A DNA stretch of 64,000 nucleotides from Bugulina stolonifera (lineage: Eukaryota > Bryozoa > Gymnolaemata > Cheilostomatida > Bugulidae), in contig OW285190.1 in NCBI GenBank assembly GCA_935421135.1, forward strand, positions 8,318,501 through 8,382,500, written 5' to 3'. The position numbers and the translations under genes are program-made. Position 1 is the first letter of the stretch, and every line of letters begins with the position of its first letter. The notes under the pieces were generated by a model. It was not told the DNA's origin. It saw nothing but the letters and a program-made list of their open reading frames with translations, and made no database searches. Shown here piece after piece: positions 1-13,192 of this stretch.

Positions 1-3000
1 TAAAGGAGTTCTCCCCTCTTTGCACTTAGCGTTAACATCTGCTTTCTCATTGGCTAATACTTCCAGTATAGTGTCGCTGTATGTAGCACCAGCTGCATAG
101 TGTAATGGAGTCTGCCAAACGAAGATACAGAACAATATTGTATGGTCACACACGTTCAAATAAATCAGTATTATGATTTAATACAACATACATATACATT
201 ATGATAGTACATTTGCAGTCTCAATGATAATTACACATTAAACACCCTGTTGAATAGGCCGGCCGTTTCGATGCCGATAACTGAAGCTACTGTGAAGTCA
301 ACGAGTAGCAAATAGCAAAGATGCCATCTCAGTTTTGAAATTGTTCATATTCAATTGAAGGTATGAAAACTCTAATTAGTGACAAATTTTACCGGAAACA
401 TAGAGAGGGAGTCAAGATTGTGGAGATGTAGGCAAGGGGGGGGGGGGGGGGGTAGTTACCTGTCCCTTAGTGTTGGTGATACCAGGTGAAGCTCCATAGG
501 TTAGTAATTCATTCACTATCATATCCATACCATTGAGACAGGCTATATGTAGTGGAGTGTTCCCAACCTGGTTCACAGCATTCACATCTGTCTTCATCTC
601 CAGCAGGAACTTGGCAGCAGTAATCTGTCCACCGGCTGCAGCAGCGTGTAGTGGAGTGAACATCTACATAGACATATAGAGTTACAAAGACATTTAAGTG
701 TAGGTGTGCATAGACATGTAAGTGTGCATATACATGTACATAAATATAGTGTACATACATGTACACTCCAGATAGGCATCTACTGTGAGTGTACATACAT
801 AGAACATATACATAGACATGTAAATGTCCATAGACACACATAGACATATAGTAGTACTTAGCTCACCTGTTTATCCGGACAACCCATATCAGCCCCATGC
901 TCAGTCAGTAGCATTATTACATCAATATGGCCCATAAAACTGGCCCAGTGCATAGCTTGCCTCTCTTTCTTATCCAGTGCATTTATCTTGGCCTTATGTT
1001 CTAGCAGGAGTGATACCATCTACATAACAGATATAAGTATAACATTGCTAGCTGAAACAATAACTTGAAGTATTCCCATAAACAGACAGCTATATTATCA
1101 CAAATCTCGCTCATTAATAATCACATCGATGAAATATGGAGTATAGCCCTGGAAACTCTGTGTCATTTTACCTGCTGTGTGACAAGCAGATCACAGAACT
1201 TGCAGGCCAGTTTTTAAATAGTTTACAATTTCAAAAACCAAATTATGTTAAAATATTAAACACAACATCTTAGTCTAATATACAGCAGGCGCTACATTCA
1301 CCATCAAAGCACTATGTAGATTATATCTGTTATCACCAACTTCAATGGCGCTAAAAAATCAATGCATATATCTGGAGTTGCCCTCTCCCAGAGCAGAGTT
1401 TGACAAAGAGCAACAACTCCGAATAAATTTCATAGTTCATCATAAAGTACCTCGGTATGTCCACTGAATGCTGCATGATGAAGTGCTGAACGTCCAGTTC
1501 GATCTGTCATGTCCACTTTGGTGACCAAAGGTAGTAGCATCTTTGCACATCTAATAATAGTACAACACAGTCACAACATAAATATACATGCAATTTTTAT
1601 ATAATATAATAACATACCATCGACATACATATACATCAAACATTTAATATAGTATTATAATAATACTAGAGAAGGGAAACTGAGGATTATATGCGCTGGA
1701 AATCAATTGCACTATCTTACTTTGTATGTACATGTACATACACCAAAGTACTCACAGTGCATAAGAAGGGCTATTATGAAACAAGACATTTCTGTGACTT
1801 TACTTGTGGTCTATGCTTCACAGGTACTATAGTTTGTTGAGGAGACAACCTTAAGTAATTATTTAGTGATGGGCAGTTCCAACCTCAGTACACAGTACAT
1901 TGATTGTGTTATTATGGTATGTGTCACACACTACTGGTGGGCCTGGGTGGGTGGTACAATTACACTGAACTATCAATGGATGTTTCATAACAAGTAGGTA
2001 CAAGTAGTATATTACGTTATGTAACACCACATAACTTGCACTAACCAAATGACCTGTGACTTCAGTTACTTTGGTATGTATACATAGTAATATACAAACC
2101 ATATACAATAATTATAATACTGAACAGTGCACTATGGATTATATAATATGTACTGGAATATACAATGGGCTACACAGTACAGATACAACTGTACAGTGGT
2201 ACTAGTAAGCACAATGTGTACATCTACATAGATATCAGAACAGCATAACACATATCACTTTGAGAGAATGGTGGGGTAGGATATTATTATACTACCATAT
2301 AATGAAGGCATAACGTACCCAACAGCGTTGTTACTGGCAGCTACGTGTAAAGGAGTCTGCCACTGCTTGTCTCTAGCATTCACATCTGCATTATGTTTGA
2401 GTAAGACTTCAACTGTGCTCTAGAATAAACATCAAGGAGAGATAATACTTTTATCTATAACAACAACTATCAATACAATCTACGCTTATAACTAAGTCAG
2501 TATTAATATGATGAATACTACACCTATTATAAAGCATAATCCAATATCTTAATTTTTTATCCCATCTAACAACACCAAAAGATCAGCAATAAGCTAGTAA
2601 TCATTTGTTACAGCAAGTAAGCATTGATTATCCAAGGTATGGGTGTGGTATATCCCATACATTTAATTTTCAATATTATTCTTTTGATCACAACATATTC
2701 TAAACCAGGGATGCCCAAACTTTTTGGTGGAAAGGGACAAATTCTTAAAGCGCATCAGAGCGAGGGACACTTAGTTTTTCACGCTGAATTTATTGTGATT
2801 ATTAATGGGCAATTTGATTATGATACAAAATGAGTTATTTTATAGTTATAACTCGCGTATTTATTGATTTGGTTTCAACCAAAGTATAACAGCAATAATC
2901 ATCTACTTTTGAAGTGCACAAAAACAGAATAAAGATAGAAACAGAAACAGACTAGCAGATTTCGCGCCATCATTAGCCGCAAAATGACGGTGAAGCGAAA

Positions 3001-5433
3001 GGGCGTCACAAAACTGAGCACAAAACGCCCTGTTCGCCAAATATCAAGCGTGTTTAACATTTTACATTTAGCTCGCGATATTACTGACTTCTGATTGGGC
3101 AGAAAAAATTTTACTGGCGCCATTCTACACTTTAGTCTATAAACAAAAATTCCAAGTTGAGTCGTTGTTATAATATGATGTGAGCGTAGCGGACAGGTAT
3201 AACAATAATTGCCTCCCTTGGCACACATGTGAAGACTAGAAATTGCTTTCATAGAGAAAACATTGCTAGTGTGTTGTTCAGCGGAAAAAAGTCGTCACGC
3301 TGGCAAATTGTGATTGAACGCGGCGAAAGTATTCGTTAATCTGTTTCGGCCTTATGCAAATTATATGAAATATACAATGAATATTCTATGCATGCTACAA
3401 GATTCACTTGTGAATACAATCATTAGTGGGTGACATGGAATTGTCCTTTCTCTTGTATCATCCTCAAACTCGATGTCTCCTTTAGTAGCTGCCTGGTATG
3501 TTTGTCTGCCAGTCTTGTTTGATTTTCGCTTTTGATATAGTTCAGGTGACTGAACAAACTCTCACACAAGAATGTGCTACTATAGAGTGTCATCAGTTTG
3601 ACAGAAATTTAAGATAATTTGGGGTAGCTGTGCTTTCCACCTTACTCTGCCTTCAGCTCTTGGCACTGTGATTAGGTCAATCAGGCCATCGATTTTTGTA
3701 GGTTTTAAGTCGTTGACAGAAATCTACATCTGTATCAGCTATAAATATTTTGAGATTTTCGAATGTGGGGATTTTTTAACATTGTGATGTGTTTTCGAGT
3801 GTAATTTGAGCAGTGCAATTGCTTTCACAGCCCAGCCACAAAAAAGACATGTTTGCATGTGAAATTTGAAAAGTGATGAAGGGACACTGAAATCCATGCA
3901 AAGGGACACTGTGTCCCTTAGGGACACATTTGGGCATCCCTGTTCTAAACGATAATAATTATTATATTTAAAAATGAACGAAGAGAGGATACAGTTATGT
4001 ACATCCAGGTAATAAGGGCCTACTAGCATTCTGGTACAGGAATTATGATAGGAATTATACAGTGTAGATAAGCAGATGATGCAACATGTATTCTTGTGTG
4101 GTGTAAGACAAAGGGAGTCGTTAGGGCATGATATCCACCATGATAAGATTGTATCTCTAAGTAATACACTGTACAAACTATAATACTTCCTGAGATAACT
4201 GCAGGCATTAGGCAGCAGATCAAGTCCAAATAGTATTTGGCACACTACATGCTAGACAGTAGTTGGAAGATATAATCTGTCTATATATAAGATGTTGTAG
4301 TCTAAATGTATAATTGTAAGTATTACATTGTTATATAATGTATAGCGAACAACAATGAACTGCACTCTATAACAGGCTGAGTTCATGTCACCATTACCTA
4401 CTAGGAACAACAGTACATCTGTCTAGTAGGTAATGGATAGCTAGGAAATTTCCATATAAGTTGAATTACTTGAAAACCAAAACTGTTCATATAACAAAAT
4501 GCCAACATTTATATTTACTTTGTACAATAATTCATATAATAACAGTGAGCTAATTCTAGACACTGTACAACTTCCCACAAATACATCTACTTACATCACT
4601 ACGACTACAGCATGCTCTGTGTAAAGGGGTTCTCCACTTATTATCCTTATGATTGGGCGAAGCTCCACTTAATATAAGTAGGTCAGCTATCTCTGATTCC
4701 CCGCAGTATGCGGCAGCATGTAGTGCCGTTCTTTTTTCTGTATCCTGGAACACATTCACACAGAGTTACTCCCTAGTACAGACCAAGCTGTAACTATAAC
4801 CTGTATGCTACTGACTAGACTAGTGTAAATAACTAGCAGATCCACTCTAAAATACCCAACTGGTAAAATTGACAGTTAATAGTAGCTCATTGTCACTAAA
4901 TGACTATTGTTCCCGCTTGGCCTTTGTCCAGTTGATACAATTGAGAACTGTGCAACAAATTCTAATAAATCACCGTTGAAATTGCATTGAAGTGTAGGCC
5001 TAGGCCTATATCTGGAGTTTTACCAGAGCATATCTATAATATCTCCCTCCAAAAACCAAACAGAAGTTATGGTATATATATATATATTATGCAGATACAT
5101 GCAGACTTGGCATGCCTACCAACCTGATAATTAACCTCATCTGGTTTATTATATATGATGGCTCTCACTTCATCTCCGCTACCATGAAAGCAAGCTTGGA
5201 TTAACCCGGGCTGCAATAGGTAAGTAATATATTCAACATCAGTTTCTGTGATAACATCCAAGTAAACCAACAAAATGTAAATCATATTCAACCAATAATA
5301 CGACACTAGTATTTGGTGCTACTAAAGCCAACTGAGTAAAGATGGTGCCGAGTGTAAATCAGGTCCCTTACTCCAAATCGCAAACCATGAACATATTTTG
5401 ATCTACCTCATTTTGTAGCTGAAGGTAAGCCAT
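1..5433 (-). CDS. ANKRD28: Ankyrin-repeat regulatory subunit of protein phosphatase 6 (ANKRD28/ANKRD44/ANKRD52 family), 5' part
   Basis: Family members are long ankyrin-repeat scaffolds that bind the PP6 catalytic subunit with SAPS proteins. Eight coding exons join in frame on the minus strand: 5433-5407, 5210-5124, 4744-4595, 2419-2319, 1550-1451, 1019-867, 663-460 and 111 to the window edge. Together they give 311 codons of a protein that is usually about 1,050 aa. The start MAYLQLQNE followed by [17 protein letters not shown] matches the characteristic start of this family, which fixes the ATG. Ankyrin cores such as [26 protein letters not shown] and [12 protein letters not shown] follow at about 33-residue spacing. 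Exon 6 carries the family's atypical [11 protein letters not shown] repeat. The intron between exons 3 and 4 holds a hAT element. The symbol stands for the three-member vertebrate family; which member is closest cannot be told here. Confidence 0.93.
2706..3942. mobile_element. Non-autonomous hAT transposon, copy 1
   Basis: The ends are CAGGGATGCCCAAA and its inverted counterpart TTTGGGCATCCCTG, the usual hAT terminal form. They are flanked by a perfect 8-bp target duplication, TTCTAAAC (2698-2705 and 3943-3950). At 1,237 bp it is too short for a full transposase. The open frames inside (2899-3252 and 3739-4245, minus) show no transposase motif I recognise. The element lies in an intron of the ankyrin gene. 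Confidence 0.85.
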
Positions 5434-7621
5434 TTGCTCACGTCCAGCTGTTATCAGAACTGGAATTCAATTGACCTTGCACTCCCTTTAATTTATTATC
5501 TTGAACTTCAGGTGTAACATGTAGTTTCTACAATAAAATACAGCGTAGATAGAGATTGAAATTAAACTAGAAAATGGTTGTGTTGAACCTTGATGTCTGC
5601 ACAGTCATCATATTATATTTCATATTGCTACTCGTGGTTGACAAATTAGACCTAACATTGAGTGGTTGAAAAATAGAAAAAAGTAAAAAAAGTAAAAGGT
5701 GTCAGCCTTCAGCAAACTTTTGCAGCTCATATCGTGGAGTCAACATTATTTGGAACAATCTTAAAAACTTCCAGTCGGCCAAATTTTCAGACCTGACCGG
5801 AATAGCCTACAATGACATTGCACCTTTGTACTTACGCTGTATTATAATGGTAAATATTAATATATATAATTCAAAGATATAACAATCTTGATACTCGTAG
5901 CAACCGCCACAGGAAGAACGGACACAACATCCTCTTACGCATTTTGGCGAATGAAGAACACCATGAAGCTCTTGCCAATGCTTATGATGAGCTCATGAAC
6001 AGTCGTTCTGCTGATGCAGTTGTTACTAGAGCTGCTACAAGAGGTGATCCACCCACTGTTTATCCAAAAACTTCCGCCTACGATGGTAGCTTCCTGCCAA
6101 AGACTATATGTGAACTCAAGTCACTTTCACTGCAACCAAGGAGTAAGAGAATTTTGTGTTCAATGTTCTCCTCGGTTAAAAAATATGAGCACATGAGTCG
6201 CTGGCGTGAGCGAGTAAACAACTTTGTTGAATCGCGATGAGCTTCCTCATTTCGAAACGGGTATAACTGCAATGCACATGTGCACTGCTCTGGCGCTTAT
6301 TACGTCACAGTTATAGCATCCAATGAAAATCATTTCTCCAGAGAGATAAACATTATTGTTTATTGACATAGCCTATAGTTTGAGCACTATTTTCATTTAG
6401 TGTGGGCATGTTGTAGGACACATAAACTAGCTAACCAACTAAAATGGTATCTGAACTATATGCCATAAATCAAATTAAGTATTATTTTTTATTATTTTGA
6501 TGAGCATGTTGGTATTTGCAGAAAGTGTCATTTTATGTTGAGATGCGCAATTTTCTTCAAATCTGGCGATTTTACTTGGCGATATCTATTGTATCCTAGT
6601 GAAACTTGTTGTGTGTATATAGGCCTAGTCAGTCTGTTCATTCGAGTACCACCAATTGGTGACATTGGCTATATTTTACTTTTAGTTGATGTGTGAATTT
6701 TACTTTTTAAAAAGTATTCAAATACCCGAGGCGCACATTGAACACCGAAAGCCCATTGTAACATATATACAGGTTTTCAAAGACGAGCCTCCTTCCCCTT
6801 TTATTCCTTGCTGCAACCAATGTAGCAACAAATATATGTTAGTATGACATGAACACATGACCACAGTAATCCTGACAAAAGCCAAAAACAAATGAGGAGC
6901 ACCCCTTGTACCTGCTCCAGTACGTTCTAAAGAAGAAGAAGACGTAAACAATTATTTTATAATTATTATAATAATAATTTAATAATAATAATATAATTAT
7001 AATAACTTATCAATTTAAAAAAAATAAAAATTCAAATTCTAAATTGTAATACGATAATCGTTAATTATATTATAATTATTTTAATTATACAAAAGATAAA
7101 TAATTTAATTAGGTACAACCTATAATCACATATTTATCCAGTCTTCATTTCATTAATAAAAATATAAATAAAAATCATTCTAGCAGCATCGAGCATGCAA
7201 TGCATCACTGATTCACTCACGATCAATCATCAGATCATCTCATGTTAATATTCGTGATAATATAATAATTGCCATCGATCGATCACATAAGGTATATCCT
7301 AATTTCCTGTTGCAAGGTACGAAGAGCGTTATAATTAAAGCAAATGACTTTGAGTGAAGTAAAAGTAAACCAGGTAACAGGGTGGTTACAGTTGCACTAA
7401 CACACAATTAATTAGAGTACCGTCCACATTTAAAACTAGTCAAGTAGTTTCCCCACTTCGCAACTTTGCTAAAACGTAGCCTCATATGAATGCTTTCTGC
7501 ACGAACGCATCGTTTTTATTGTCTTCTGTAATTCTTAAAAAAAAATTAAAACAATTGTGAAATACAAAAATAAATTACCAATCAATTTAGTAATAATTAC
7601 TAATACAAACAAAGAACAGAA
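5434..7621. other. Intergenic region upstream of the ankyrin gene
   Basis: It must contain the promoter of the ankyrin gene (its start codon is at 5433), but I see no clear core element. A coding-like ORF lies at 5944-6240 (separate entry). 6940-7180 is very AT-rich with simple TAA/ATT runs. I recognise no other gene here. Confidence 0.5.
5944..6240 (+). CDS. Unrecognised coding-like fragment
   Basis: The open frame of 98 codons can be extended upstream without a stop to about 5880, through a segment reading NLDTRSNRHRKNGHN. The composition looks like real protein: mixed hydrophobic and charged, with a PRSKR-x-LCSMF stretch and a WRERVNNFVESR end. I do not recognise the family. No partner exons are obvious. 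It may be the last exon of an unknown gene or a remnant of a transposable element. The start given is only the first ATG; the true beginning is unknown. Confidence 0.3.
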   Translation: MANEEHHEALANAYDELMNSRSADAVVTRAATRGDPPTVYPKTSAYDGSFLPKTICELKSLSLQPRSKRILCSMFSSVKKYEHMSRWRERVNNFVESR

Positions 7622-7628
7622 CTGTTAG

Positions 7629-8006
7629 CAAAGATAGTGGAAGGGAAGATCGGACACTCAATGATAAAACCCTGTCCCACCAAATACGCCCAATTTGGCG
7701 GTCCCGACGTTCCGCGACCTACTTCCCGCCTTAAATGTGCTGAACTTTTAGATGGCTGCTAGACTAGTTTCGCGAAGCAACGGGTTAACTGTTGCGCTCC
7801 TTTTAATAATATATCGTTTGTGTAAGTAGACTGTCTATTCAATGCCGCTGCTAGCAATATTATCTGATTGGCCGGCGGAACACCAATAGCAAGAGCGGAT
7901 TTGTGTACAAGGTAGCACAACTCTTTGCTTTGTTCGGACCGCGTTTGGAGGCGGGGGACGGACAGTTTTTGGCCCGAGTGTCTGATCTTCCCTTCCACTA
8001 TCTTTG
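7629..8006. mobile_element. MITE with about 32-bp inverted repeats
   Basis: The left end, CAAAGATAGTGGAAGGGAAG and onward, is mirrored at the right end (CTTCCCTTCCACTATCTTTG) with one mismatch near the inner end. The flanks carry a direct repeat CTGTTAG (7622-7628 and 8007-8013). If one terminal G/C pair is counted in the inverted repeat, the duplication would be the 5-bp TGTTA. The length is 378 bp and it is more GC-rich than its surroundings. The superfamily is not assigned. Confidence 0.75.
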
Positions 8007-8013
8007 CTGTTAG

Positions 8014-8933
8014 CATGAACTATTTACATTTCGAGAGTATCTCTGCCTAAGGACCCAACTTTAGTCATATTGAGGGTACATACTAGATAACCCGTTTTCT
8101 CACTGCAGATCGTCGACCAAGTTTGAAAGCGAAAGTAACTCTTTTCTGAGATTCTCCCATAGAGTTTAATATTCTTAGACTTATGCTGATACTCAATGGA
8201 TTCTCTTCAAAACTGGTCATGTCCATAGATTTATCTCTATGGGCATGTCAACAAAATTTGTTGGCCATACGCATGATGTATCACTGAGCAAGCTTACCGA
8301 GTGCCTCTGATTCAGCAGTAGACTCCCTAATTTTCCACTCAAATTTTACTTTACTTTGGTGTCCTACACCCCATCGGCCATCCCCCACCCCACTCAAAGT
8401 GGACACCCTTACCCAAACGCTGAATCTCTTTGATTTTCATTAGCGGCACTTGGCAAGCCTGTCACTTAGAGACTCTTTAAGACTGGCATAATTATAATTA
8501 GTTAGTTAGTTAGTTTATTCCTGCCTCCAACGTATGTCTGAGAAATATTTTGTCTGTTAGAGCAATAAAAAATGAAGTGAGTAAATAAATACAAAAATTT
8601 AGTTGCTAGTCAGTTACTCTGGTTAACAATTAATTGTAAGCTTTAAATACAGAGTTCAGGAATTTAATGCACAGATTTCTAAAACAGTACTTTCTTAGAT
8701 CAATGCGGCACTTCAGCTGACGATATCTACTAGAATTAGGTGTTTGAATGTATTGAAGTTAATTTTCACTGCGTCAGTGTCTGTGATCCATCATTTCGGT
8801 GAAGTCCTTTATTTATCCTAGCCTTGTCTAGGTTATTCATTTCTATTTCAATTTGCTGTTGTCGAATGTTGTAGATTACACTTTCAGACCTCAGAGTATA
8901 TCTGTATCGAGCTTATGCAGATGACTGACAAGC
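8014..8933. other. Upstream region of COASY
   Basis: No gene is seen. It should contain the COASY promoter and 5' UTR. A short GTTAGTTAGTTAGTTTATTCC simple repeat lies near 8500. No clear TATA box or other core element can be assigned. Confidence 0.4.
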
Positions 8934-11900
8934 ATGTCACAAAAAGTCGCCCTACTGTGTGTCGATGTTGCAGCTCTGAGGTTTCACGCTAAAATACTAG
9001 GTGCTTTAAATGTGGCCTTTAAACATGCAGAGCAGAATCAAGTGCTAGTTCACATGTACTCTACATCAGGTATCAACTTAATAATATGAATATGTATTTA
9101 TGACCCATTAGTATGAAAGTTAGCTGTTCGTAACTAGAGCTGTATTTCTAGCGCTCTGAATATTTGCAAGATTATTTGCCAACAGAATAAAAATTTTGAC
9201 AAACTGTGATTCACGTGCTAAGTATTTCTTATTTTTCTGCAGATATCCATCATTTTATAACCAAATACATACCAATTATAGGCCTGAGTGGATTTAGCTA
9301 AGCTCTCTAAAACTGAATAATCTCTTTTGCATATTGAACTTATTAAAAATATATTTACTCTTTTGTAGATGCAGCAGGCCTGTGTGATGACAGTTTCTCA
9401 AAGCGGCCATCTCTATCAAAGTTATTGAGCTGCTCCTCTCTAATATACGCTTCTGCTTCCAAACACGTCCCTGGTTTGAATGTAACTGTCCTCCAGAGAT
9501 ATTTTAATTATAACATGAAGGAGCACAGGCCTGCCAAGGAAGTCAATTTTTTATTAGTAGAAGGACAAAAAACTGATTCACTTGTAGATGTTGTCAAAAA
9601 GCACTACAACCTGTCACATGACTATCAGGTAGAGGTATTGTTAAACTATAAGTTAGTAAAGTTTCTCTTGGACTACAATTCTCACCCTAGGCTATATCAA
9701 AATTTGCTTTCTATGAAACCCACTTTAGAAATCTAATAATTCTTGCAGCTTAGATAGTTGTCATTTGTGTAATTCAACTGTACATTCCTAGTTATTAATG
9801 TGGGCGGGAGCCAATTACCGGATGTTGTCAATCAAACCCATGTAGGCCTAATCGATTACTATTTTAATGCACGGCACATTAAACGAAATTTAAGTGTTAT
9901 ATTCTTTATATTGTTGAGCATTAGGTTAGTAAGATAACATTGTTATACTCACAGGTGTTAGATTACGACTCAGTCAAGGATTTGTCCCCCAGTACAACAT
10001 TCATTGAAGACATTGACGAGCAGATGTATGATTATTGTGCACTTGGTGGAACATTTGATAATATTCACAATGGTCATAAAATGCTCCTAGGTGCTGCCAT
10101 AGCATGTACTAATAAGACACTTACCATTGGTGTTACAGATCAGTCAATGAACCTTAGTAAGTATTTATCTTATGAGTTTGTATCATGTGATGCTCGTATA
10201 TACCTACGATTCAATGCTTTATCAACAATTGGACAAATATAATACATGTATGTGTTTAACTGTGAGATTGTTTGATAAGGGCCATGAGTGCGGAATTTAA
10301 GAGGTTTTTGTTGTCTACAGCAGAAGGAAATCTTACAAGGCATTCCTTTAATAGATTTTGTAACTTTTTAAACTTATTATTCCAGCGAAGATGAGGCTAG
10401 AAAAAGATAAGCTCAATTCTGTTGGACATGTAATACGTGGAAATTTGTTATCTGATGGCGAACGGTCATGTAACCCATGCGCAAATCCCACTAAAAGTTT
10501 TGAATTATTGCAATGAGCAAAGTTCAGCCTTTATATTGATTTAATTTCAAATGATGAAGTTTTGTTTGCAGACAAAACACTTTGTGAGCTGATCAGTCCT
10601 ATAGAAGAACGAAAGGCTGCTCTAAAATCATATGTTGAAGAAGTACGCCCGGATATTGAGTATGATATTGTTACTCTAACTGATGGATACGGACCAACCA
10701 TCATAGATGAAAAGTTGCAATGTATAGTAGTCAGTGAGGAAACGAAACGTGGTGCTGACATGATTAATGAAAAGAGAACGCTCAAGGTCAGATATAGGTC
10801 ACTGGTTGTTATTGTTAGACATACATGTAGGTCATGTATTCTCAAGTGTTTGTTACATTTGTTGTATTCCATTTCTGCTGGCAGGGTTACCCTCTCATGA
10901 CTATGGTTTGTGTGCCTCTAGTGGAAGATGATTCCCCTTCTAAGCACCAGGATGAGAAAGTTAGTTCCTCCACTCTCAGAGAGCGTAAACTCGGCCAATT
11001 ACTACGGCAACCAGAGGTACGTAGCAGTCGCTCGGTTTCTATTTATGAAACACATGATACTTTCCATTGTACGACTTTGATTTAGTCCTCAAACAGTCCT
11101 TCATTTATTAGTTAATACCTGCATACGCTTTTTATGTTAGTAGCTGATACGCAAATATGGTGCAGGGTCAAGGTCACTAGAAATTAGCCAGTCTCAATAT
11201 CTCCGGGGATGTACAAAAACATATCCATATAAAATTCTACTTGCACTGTACTTTTAGAGTAGTTAAGACAAGTCGTAGCATTAGAAAGGCTTGTACTTGT
11301 ACCCATGCTCCTTTCCTCTCCTATTGCATATTATTATTTTAGCCCAGACCACAGTTACCAAAGAGGCCCTATCTTATTGGTCTAACCGGTGGTATCGCCA
11401 GCGGGAAAAGTTCGGTAGGAAAGAGACTTGAACGACTTGGGGCTGGTCTAGTGTCCAGTGACTTACTTGGTATGTTGTACTATGGCCAAGGTATAGCATG
11501 TACAAAGTAGAGTTATATAACATATCAACATCTCGATAAGATATACACAACATGTACATACACATGTATATCTGTGAGATGTCTTCAAAATGTAGAGGAA
11601 AGACGATTTCTGATGTGTATTTTTACGTGCCACTGTATTGCAGCACATGCAGCTTATAAGAAAGGTAGTGAGGCTTACAACCAGGTTATAGAAGCTTTTG
11701 GTGGAGATATTGTGAATCCTGACAATGGTGAAATTGAACGCAGGAAGTTAGGAGCTGTTGTATTTGGGAATAAGGTAAGGAAATTCTGAATTATAACTGT
11801 AGACAAAATCACACTAACTCAAGAATTGTGAGGTGTTTCTGTAATAATAAACATGTCATTGTCCAATCAGTTACCTGCATTCATTCTCACATGTAGTTGT

Positions 11901-12603
11901 AACCTACACATTTATACTCTCACCAAATTAATAATCTGATCCAGGTGACCGCACTCTGCAAATTTGTGTCAGCTTTGACTTAAAACGTTGGGCATACCTA
12001 GTGAAATATTCTAGAGTGCATGTGCCTAATGGGCTATATTAGACATGTATTTATTTTTCAGTCTAAGCTAGATCAATTAAATGGAATTGTGTGGCCAGCA
12101 ACTGCTAAACTAGTGCAGGAGAAAGTTGCCGAACTGTTCAAACAAGGTTTGTGCAATACATACAGTATAACATGTATCAGGCTTTACTAAGTTACAGCTG
12201 GACATAACCTCGTAAAAACCTAATAAACTAGTTGTAAATCAATGCACTAAAACTGGAATATTTGTGAAATTTTATTATAAATTTGGTTTTAATTATAGGG
12301 AAAGAGGTATGCTACATTGAGGCAGCCCTACTGCTGGAAGCAAACTGGAGCTCACAGCTGCATGAAGTCTGGTCTTGTATTATACCAGAGAAGGAAGCGG
12401 TCAAGAGATTGCATGATAGGAATGGGTTGGAGGAAGAGGAAGCCCTCAGACGAATCAAGTCTCAAGCTAGCAACCAGTTCAGAGTAGACAAATCCAATGT
12501 AGTTCTATGCACACTCTGGGACTATGAGGTTACTCAGAAACAGGTTGAGAAAGCCTGGGGACTGTTACAAGAACGATTAGAATCTCAGGCTGGTGACTCT
12601 TAG
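8934..12603 (+). CDS. COASY: Bifunctional coenzyme A synthase (phosphopantetheine adenylyltransferase / dephospho-CoA kinase)
   Basis: The enzyme catalyses the last two steps of CoA synthesis: adenylyl transfer to 4'-phosphopantetheine, then 3'-phosphorylation of dephospho-CoA. Nine exons join in frame with GT-AG borders: 8934-9069, 9369-9628, 9955-10156, 10572-10786, 10885-11016, 11343-11469, 11644-11774, 12062-12146 and 12299-12603. They total 530 aa, against about 564 in human. The order is an N-terminal region starting MSQKVALLCVDV, then a nucleotidyltransferase domain with GGTFDNIHNGHK near residues 163-174 (the H-x-G-H-type site) and its later part DGYGPTIIDE. The kinase domain has the P-loop GLTGGIASGKSS near residues 328-339 and the lid-like DRNGLEEEEALRRIKSQ. 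It converges with GTF3C4, whose stop lies about 590 bp away. The start ATG is the first that opens the N-terminal frame. Confidence 0.96.
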
Positions 12604-13192
12604 GGCCGTCTGTTGAGAACTTGGGTTTAGGCACTTAGGAAGTCTACTCACCTTCTCTGAAATTCTGAAATAACTAGTTGCAAACCAAACCAGTATAGAC
12701 TCTATGTTGGCATATATGCTGTTATTCCCAACTGCTATGTGAGTGTTGGGCCAGTATTGGTGCAAGGTGTAGGGCCATGATATCAGACTACTGGTACTTG
12801 ATGATGTAACATTAGTGGGGACTGATGTTATGCCACAAAGGAATACCCAATATTGGACCAACAATGTTTTATGCTTGGGTACTTCATCAAGAGTTCTGAA
12901 TATTTCTCAGCGAACAGACCTCACATGAATAAGAAGATAGAAAATGGTGATAATGGTGATAATATGTGACGAGTTGACTAAATTATATAATTTAATGGGA
13001 TTTTATTAGGCAATGATTAATTTTAAATTTTAATGATGTATTTTTATATTGAATTTTATAGCTGCGGAAGTGATTAGGAGTGTCAACTTATATTATTGGT
13101 GGATAATTATAACGACTATATATATATCCTCCTGAGATGTTACAATAAAAACTAATGTAATGTAATGGCTATGGAAAACCTGTTGTAATATA

